This document shows positions 57,023-64,000 of a stretch of 64,000 bases of DNA, piece by piece (the stretch's first letter is position 1; the number at the start of each line of letters is the position of its first letter). The stretch spans positions 739,075-803,074 of the forward strand of contig MZZL01000406.1 of assembly GCA_002749535.1 (NCBI GenBank), given 5' to 3'. The translations under genes were made by a program, and so were the position numbers. The notes beneath the pieces were generated by a model that was not told where the DNA came from, made no database searches, and saw only the letters and a program-made list of their open reading frames with translations. The stretch is from Apophysomyces variabilis (Eukaryota > Mucoromycota > Mucoromycetes > Mucorales > Mucoraceae).

Positions 57023-59993
57023 ATGTACAAATCTGCATCTCGTTTCTCTCACAATCATGCCGATTGGTTATGTGACCAGTTACGCATTGAACAACAGCGG
57101 AATGATCAAAGGGCGGTGGTGTCCTTTCTAGAAAGTACATTAGGTTCCAAACTGGGGTCGAATAATCTCCACAAAGAACTACAGGATGGTGTGTTACTAT
57201 GCAAGTATGTGTGTACATATCTCACGTCCTACCTTTGTTACTATGCTGACGCGAGCTCCCTGGAAGATTAATTAATTGCATAAAACCCGGAACAATAGTA
57301 AGCAATGTAAGAAAGACAAATATCCCTTTTGTAAAGGTAAAACAAGAATAGTAAGAAGAAAAAGGTGTAAATTTGCAAAGGCAAATGCCTCGTGAATAGA
57401 ATGGAGCATGTCATTTATCTTGCTTTATTAGATGAGCAATATCAGTCTGTTCCTTCAAGGAGCGCGCGATGTAAGGCGTTTTTATAGTGTTACTTTCTTT
57501 TTCTTCTTCATTATTTTTCCTCTTACCTTTTTTGAACATAAAATAAGATTGGTTTACAAAGTTCCGAATTGTTTCAAACAGTCGATTTATACGAGGCTAA
57601 AGACATGGTTGCTGTAAGTTACATCGTAGGTGAAACTTTCATAGAGTAACTAAGTTTAATTTTTCTCTTTTTGTTGGTAAAACGCTAGGTTGTCAATACA
57701 CTGTTGTCATTGGCACGAGCAAATAGCAAAGCAAAACCGGTTGATCAGGACCGGACTGAATCAAGACCAGAGAAAAGCACCAGCTACGATTCAGCACGCG
57801 AGTTGCAAACTATGTTGGTTGTCCCAGAAGAGAAGATAAAGCCTACTACTGACAGTGGATACAGCACTATGATACGTCGGTCTAGTTGTGTTTTGGATGC
57901 ATTTACAGGTGTACACAAAGCATCTATCTCACAGACAGAGTTTGAACATATGGCTGTCGCCAATCAATGTATCGCACCTAAACCTTCCCGGTCAACACCA
58001 ACGTGTGAAGCGCAAGAGAAAGTGAATCATAAGCCTAAGTCAAGCTCAAGTGGATGCTCCACAGCTGAAAACCATACAGTGGTGGTGCTGGACGATACAA
58101 ATGCAAAATACGTAAGTTTGTCCAGTGGTATAGGATCGTATCGCTGGAATCTTACTGTAAAGTAGCAACTTGGAAACTGCATTGGCAAAGGGCAATTTGG
58201 AGCAGTTTATAGGTAAAATGGGGGAAGGAGGATAGAGTTCTCCTGCGAAGAAAAAAGAAAAAAGGCCTAACGGACAATTAGGGCGCTGAACGTGCAAACC
58301 GGAGAGATCGTGGCAATAAAACGGATAAGAGTGGAGGACATTGATGTCAACCAGGAAATGATGGTAAAGTTTTGAGTTCTCAAGCCAAGCTTTGTTACAT
58401 ATCATGTCGTTTTCGTCTTTTACTAAACCCCGAATTACGGCAGCAAGAAGTAGAGTTATTAAAGAACATGGCTGATCCCCACATCGTGCAATATATAGGA
58501 TTTGCTAGGGAACAGCATCATCTTAATATTGTTTTGGAGTAAGGAGTCCTTCATTATTATTTCGCTGGTCATAACATATGCAAATAGATACGTCGAAAAT
58601 GGTTCTTTGTTATCTACGCTGAAAGCATTCGGGAGTTTACCTGAAAAGCTTGTAGCTTCCTACGCGGAAAAAGTCTTGCATGGTTTAGTCTATCTACATT
58701 CTCACGAGGTAAGATTTTGTAGATCGGTTGCATGGTTGCCTACTGAATTGATTGGCTGCAGGTTGTCCATTGCGATCTGAAGGCGGCCAATATCTTGACG
58801 ACGAAGACAGGCGCAGTGAAACTTAGTGATTTTGGGGTATCACTGAATCTACGACTAAAGCAAGCCCAGACTGGTCCTGCAGGCACATCCAATTGGATGG
58901 CACCGGAGGTTATCGAGCTTAAGGGGGCATCCACAAAATCTGATGTGTGGTCACTCGGTTGCACCATTGTCGAGTTACTCACCGGAAAACCACCCTATTC
59001 TAATTTAATCGCTATGTCAGCATTATACCATATTGTTGAAGATGACTGTCCTCCATTACCAGATAACATTTCTCAGGTGAGAAAGCAAGAAAAGGAAAAA
59101 AAAAAAAAAAAAAAAACCAAGTTTTGCGCAACCCCCCTTTTTCTTTCTCATCATTTGAGGCACTTTTTTGCAGCCACTGCAAGATTTTCTGCGTGCATGC
59201 TTTCAGAAAGATCCATCCGATAGGCCCACAGCAAAGGAACTATTACGGCATCCCTGGCTGCCACATAACAGGAGCAACAGTGATGCCGCACTGACATCTA
59301 TCTTGGATTCTATGACTTTATCTTCACCTACGGAAAGTGTAGAGAATGTTGAAGACGAACTTTCGGAAAAAGAAACTGTAGATCATCAATTTGTAAAGAC
59401 AACATTTGAAAAAGGTAAGAACACAATGATGTGTACATATCTGTTTATAACGTTGTCTGCTTTTTTTTTTGTTTTTTTCCCCGAAGCCGTGATGTGCAGA
59501 GTATGCATGAACTCTATTAAGCGACATGCGGTATGTTGCATAGGTAGGACATGAGTTGTACAGGAAAATCAGAACAAGAAAAGGATTCAATTTATATTTT
59601 ATCAGCATGTGCGTTAATTTGCCACGAGAAATGTCGAAAAAATGCTTCATCCTGCTCTCCGATCGGTCCATTTGTGAATAATGAGGACGGAATCTCTCAG
59701 GTACGGGTTAGTTGAGCGGTAATGAGAACAGGAACAGGGTCACTCACTGGACTTGCTAGGTTTCGTTATCCGACCGTCGGAGCAACAACAGGTTCCAAAG
59801 AATGCTAGCATGCGTGAAAAGACCGAGCGCCATCGCCGCCACAAAGCAGCCCTATGGGTTTCGCGACGCGGCCAAAAGTGTACCCTTATTTTCCAATCTT
59901 CCTCGTACGTCCGATTCTCCGGTAGATGGAGAACGACCGCCACTTGTCAAAAACCGAAGCTTTCAACCCGACAATGACTGTGTCATTATGTAA
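57023..59993 (+). CDS. protein kinase with CH domain, kinase domain, C1 domain and CaaX box
   Basis: Fourteen exons, all in phase: 57023-57204, 57267-57336, 57432-57470, 57548-57613, 57689-58111, 58166-58212, 58282-58363, 58444-58538, 58588-58708, 58762-59076, 59174-59414, 59487-59543, 59606-59700, 59760-59993; 688 residues. Residues about 8-120 are a calponin-type CH domain ([45 protein letters not shown]). A Ser-rich linker leads to the kinase, about 260-500: [27 protein letters not shown] (HCD for HRD, as in Cdc7/SepH kinases), [35 protein letters not shown]. Residues 551-596 fit a C1 zinc fold (HX12CX2CX10CX2CX4HX2CX6C). The last four residues are CVIM, a farnesylation signal. Fold and motifs predict an active STE-type kinase attached to membranes. 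Confidence 0.9.
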
Positions 59994-60115
59994 ATAAACT
60001 GGTTCTTTTTTTTTTTTTACTGAACGCGTAAATAGGAAATGATCAACTCGTTTAATAAGACAGGAGATTATGTAATAGTATTAAAAAAAGGGTGGAAAGT
60101 TATTGCTTTTTATAA

Positions 60116-60943
60116 TTAAAACAAGAGAACAGCAGCACCAACGGCGCCAGCAACACCGATCATGCCGGCCTTCAAGCCATTGGCAGCATTGGTGGGTGTG
60201 CTAGAGGGAGTCTGGGTGCCAGAAGAGGCAGCGCCCTTGGAGCCAGAGGGAGAAGCGCCAGTGGTGGCAGCAGTGGCGCCAGTGCCGGTGGCGCCAGTAG
60301 GCTGGTTGCTTCCAGTGTTGGTGTTGTTAACAGTTCCGGGAGGGGCACCCAAGATGGTGAAGGGACCAGCATAGCTAGCGGCGGCAGGGTTGGCAGAGTT
60401 CTTGGCCATCAAGGCATCTATGGAAAACGTTAAGCAACCGTTGATTCTGATTTTTGATGTTCTGTTGTCACTTACAGTCAACACCAGTCTCGGTGTTAGC
60501 AGGGATATTCCAGGTGTAGCCACCCTTGTCAACGTTGACGGGACCAGTCAAGATGTTAGCAGTGACAACTTGGAGGTTGGCAGGGTTTCCACGTCGCAAT
60601 TCAATGACATCGATGGGAGGAGCCTGGGGGTTTTGGACAGTCCTGGAAAAAAAAAATTAAAATGTTAGGACGGAAAATTTTGAATCCCGGTAAAGAAAAT
60701 CAAGAGACCCTTACCAGGTGATAGCATTGGGCTTGCCAGCCTCGAATTGACTCTGTGAAAAGAGGACATGCGTTTAGTATGGTGATATGGAATGATCGCA
60801 CTGGGATGAAATAGAGGGAGGAGACTTACACCAGTGAGAGGAGCACTGAAAGCGATACCGGCGGTGGCAGGTCCAGCAGCTTGTTGGGCAACGACGGTGG
60901 AGACGACGGCAGAGAAAAGAGCGGCAATGGCAGTGAACTTCAT
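60116..60943 (-). CDS. GPI-anchored cell-wall protein, Kre9/Knh1-like domain
   Basis: Four exons, 60943-60830, 60752-60715, 60642-60476 and 60417-60116, give 206 residues. A signal peptide (MKFTAIAALFSAVVSTVVAQ) is followed by a compact beta domain with PNAITWTVQN, IDVIELRRGNPANLQVVTAN and GGYTWNIPANTETGVDYALM, the pattern of the fungal Ser/Thr-rich GPI family whose N-terminal module resembles Kre9/Knh1. Then comes an 80-residue Thr/Ser/Gly/Ala linker for O-mannosylation, a likely omega site near NAANG, and a hydrophobic tail (AGMIGVAGAVGAAVLLF) for GPI attachment. The family lies in the wall or outer plasma membrane, with roles in beta-glucan assembly; an enzyme activity is not known. Its coding GC is higher than that of its neighbours, which suggests high expression. 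Confidence 0.9.
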
Positions 60944-63900
60944 TGGTGGATGTGAGGTAAAGGGAAAGAGTAGAAGAAGGGGTGATGTGAAGAGCAGTGA
61001 TCTGATGAAATTTTATACAGACTTCTGTGTCACCTTCCATTGTGCACATGAAATCCACCAATGAGCGCGATGGCACACCTGCTCCGATGGATAGCTTACA
61101 CGTGCCCAAGGTCTTCTTTTAATGAATTTTGCAAAGTCAGAATTCCACACCGTGTCACCTCTTGGCTCCCCGTACCAAAAAAAAAAGACGATATCCAGCG
61201 CGGCGCCTGAAATATTCATTTAGCTGGTCTAAACGTGTTGATCCCGTCCGATCAATCTCCCCATCCTATATAGGAAGAGAGAGACAGAGAGAAGAAACAA
61301 CAACTGAATACTAGGATCTCCATCCCAATGTGTGTTGTCAAGGTATGCTGTACGTCATTTAAAGACAAAACGTGCTCTAGAACCTTCTGACATTTTCTGA
61401 ACCAAAAAAGTGTCAATAAAAATAGGTCAAACAGTATTAAATGGAAATCCATTCAAGGGGTTATCTTGATGACGATGATGATGATGATGATGCCATATGA
61501 ATTATTTGCCATGACCATCACTAAATCTACGTATCCGACATGTTCCGCTTCCGTATAGATATTTGCTTCCGTTGGATTAAACTTCCCTATAGCATATCCG
61601 CGGAATAGCAGGATCAAGAACAAACGGGTACCCATTAATTACCTCAACTCCAACATACGCATGCAGAAATCCCTTCTTCCTTCCATCTTATCCATCTACA
61701 CTCAATTCAACTTAGAATCCCCTTGTTGATCTCCTATCGATTGAAAAAGTAATGGACAATGACGTCCAGAATATGATGATAAAGAACTACTGATTCGTTC
61801 ACTTCAGCAACGGAATAGCAAGGCGAAAGAAAGGAAGCGTTTAAGCTGTGATACGTATGACAGACTAGCACCTTCTTAAAGTGAAAAAAAGTTGCGATAT
61901 TACCAGACCAAATACCGCGACCGCTGCATAACCGGAAAGCATGGTTCTCCCCCTCCGTTGGCTCATGCACACCCTTCTTCAATAACATCTCCCTCATATA
62001 GCTTTCCTATATTGAAGGATATCAGGAACAGACTCTCCCAATTTTATGTCAGCCAGCGCTGAAAGCTTGATCTGTTGTACTATCCACTTCCCTTTTCTCT
62101 GTCACCCATTGATTGCAGACACAGTCCCACCACGAGCATGCTGTTCATTCTGGGGCAAAACCAATTAGTTACAGCTTCTAAACAAATACGTTGCTCTTTA
62201 AGGAACTGTGTTTTGCCTGTCCGAGGAAACTTTCCGTCTCAAAAAGATACCATTAGCACTTTTGAAGTCATTTAAATGGACTTTGCTTGCGATGTTCAAA
62301 GTTGATTTTCGATTTCTTTCTTTCCTTTGCCCGTCCGTTGGTGGATGAATTCCACGTCAAACACGATAAGTATGCTAAAAAAAGGGTACGTTATTTGCCT
62401 ATCTATGAGGCAATTTATATGCTGTTATGTTACTGTTAAACAAACGTAAAGGTTATTGTTTGGTGAATCAGGACATGCGACAACTTGAGCTTATTATTTT
62501 CCTTCTTTCACGTCTCATGTTTCCTCGTGACTATACAGAACCGTTGCAAAAGCCCGGAGTAATCAAGAACGTGAAAAGCCATTACAACTGAAGGAGAAAG
62601 AAAGAGGAAAGCAAAGCGAGCAGCATGGGCTATCTTCCCAAACTCGGAACGGAAAAACAACGTTGTTTACATAAACACTCGGTCATATCTTAAACAAGTG
62701 CTAATTTTGCAGTGATACTGTTTAACAAAGTGCGGTTTCCTTTTGTAAACATCGCTTATCATTTAACGCGGTCGAAATATCGATGCTCTTCAGTGAGTAG
62801 GGTCTTGCACATCAAATGACAATCCTTGGTATAAGTGTAATACTCTCCCAATTGTTTATAAATGTCCACTATAGCACGCTGCGGGAAACGGGGAACAGTC
62901 CTGTAACTGTGCTCCATGGGATTCTGTGCAACCGTGCTTCATGCTGTTAAGGAGGAACGTTCTTCGGCTGATACTGATGCTTTGCCTATCTTAATGGTCA
63001 GAACACCTTATATGTGAAGCAAGTAAAATTGTGCAAGTTGCAGGCAGTAACTGATACTTCCGTAGCGTTCAGCGAACATCATATTGACAGCGCAAATTCG
63101 TTCATTTGCGTAACAAAGCGCCATTGACATGATGTCAAAACTTTGTATGAACGCGTTCGTTCCCTGATCAAGCGACGCTAAAGCAAACTATTGAATACCA
63201 AAAATAAAAAAAAAAGATGATGTAGAGGCAGAAGCTGATTTAACATCGTATTGCAATTTGCAACCCTCCTTGTCCAATTAACGACCAATGACGCGTTCAT
63301 CCAGTTGTACCCATAGAGGCGCAAAATACGAAAGTTTTGCTCATGAGTTCAAGAAAATGCGTAATACGAACAGAAATGACAAATTCTGGTAACAAGAGCA
63401 ACGCTTCTCGTTTGTCCTTGTAACTGTTAGGAAGCGGGTTAGTTATTTCCGCACATTACTTCCTAATCTCAGTGCATGTCCACATCTACAGCACGCTATC
63501 GTTATAGTCTTTATTGGTCAAATATCAAACTCTAGTATTCCTACGCATAGCTTTGTAAGGAAAGTTAACAGTATCATAAGGCAGCAAAGAGAACAAAAAA
63601 GGGTGGGAAAATCCGATTTCTTGTCAATGGTGCCTTGCAGTGTTAAACTCCGCTGCACCTAATCTAAGTGAGTGCAACAAGCGCCATCGATGGGTCTTTA
63701 TTGCACATTACATAAGTATCAGTCATGATTGGAGCCCAATGAACGTTTATTTTCAGGAGGAAACATGTCCTTCATATAAAAGGGAATATCCTTTATCTAC
63801 AACAGACAAGGTTTCCTTCTAACTGAGTTTTTCGTTCGATTCCGCACTGTTATCATGAAGGAAACCAGCAACAGATCAGAAAAATTTCGGTGCATCAAAA

Positions 63901-64000
63901 AAGTCCACTAAGCTCTGCAACAAATTTTGTTTGTTTCACCCCAATTATATCAGCGATCATCCAATAGGGGAAAGGAAATAAGTTGGCGTGGTGATACGGA
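60944..64000. other. gene-free end of window
   Basis: 3 kb. Short ORFs only (61453-61635, 61734-61997, 62075-62275, 63640-63822), none with a domain. It contains the promoter of the GPI protein gene (minus strand) at its start. Confidence 0.5.
61468..61492. repeat. (GAT)n microsatellite
   Basis: Imperfect GAT/GAC trinucleotide run of eight units in intergenic sequence. Confidence 0.9.

Noticed and set aside
1..64000. CRISPR arrays, tRNA or rRNA genes
   Set aside because: No regularly spaced direct repeats and no clear tRNA B-box with a matching acceptor stem were noticed by eye; a tRNA could still be missed without tRNAscan.

Overview
The window looks like nuclear DNA of an early-diverging filamentous fungus, most likely Mucoromycota/Mucorales. 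This rests on dense genes with many short (about 50-90 nt) spliceosomal introns, a sterol C-22 desaturase of the CYP61/ERG5 type, a StuA/Efg1-like APSES factor, a Kre9/Knh1-type GPI wall protein, and decayed IS630/Tc1-like, Helitron and Fanzor elements of the kind common in these genomes. Species assignment is inference; I could not run a search. All exon models were built by hand from splice signals and reading-frame continuity.

Layout. 1-6.1 kb: a mitochondrial-type PPR protein, two decayed IS630/Tc1-like transposase relics, and a small I78-type protease inhibitor. 6.2-20.5 kb: a MIT-domain protein, an APSES transcription factor, a 91-residue unknown protein, eIF2B gamma and a tristetraprolin-like CCCH protein. 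21.7-28.1 kb is the accessory core: ribosomal protein eL38, a 71-residue ASDURF/prefoldin-like protein, then, tail to tail with it, a seven-exon Fanzor (eukaryotic TnpB-like RNA-guided nuclease) with all catalytic motifs but two in-frame stop codons, then a 5'-truncated Helitron helicase with its 3' hairpin and CTAG end. 29.8-36.9 kb: a DUF2470 membrane protein, an Rsm1/NIPA-like C3HC zinc-finger protein, tyrosyl-DNA phosphodiesterase 1 with two N-terminal UIM-like motifs, an assembly gap with duplicated flanks, and a homeodomain protein. 39-50.3 kb: an SH3 protein, inorganic pyrophosphatase, ERG5, the MIX17/CHCHD10-like protein and a tandem pair of ATPase-inhibitor IF1 genes. 52-61 kb: V-ATPase subunit C, eIF3 subunit L, a protein kinase with CH domain, kinase domain, C1 domain and a C-terminal CVIM CaaX box, and a GPI-anchored wall protein. 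61-64 kb holds no gene I can support.

Most genes are independent housekeeping or regulatory units. Loose themes are translation (eIF2B gamma, eIF3l, eL38), mitochondria (PPR, MIX17, IF1 pair) and gene regulation (APSES, homeobox, CCCH). The most notable findings are the nearly intact Fanzor with a structured 3' flank, the CH-kinase-C1-CaaX kinase, the IF1 duplicate that has lost its targeting-signal arginines, and two GC-AG introns with an identical nine-base donor.
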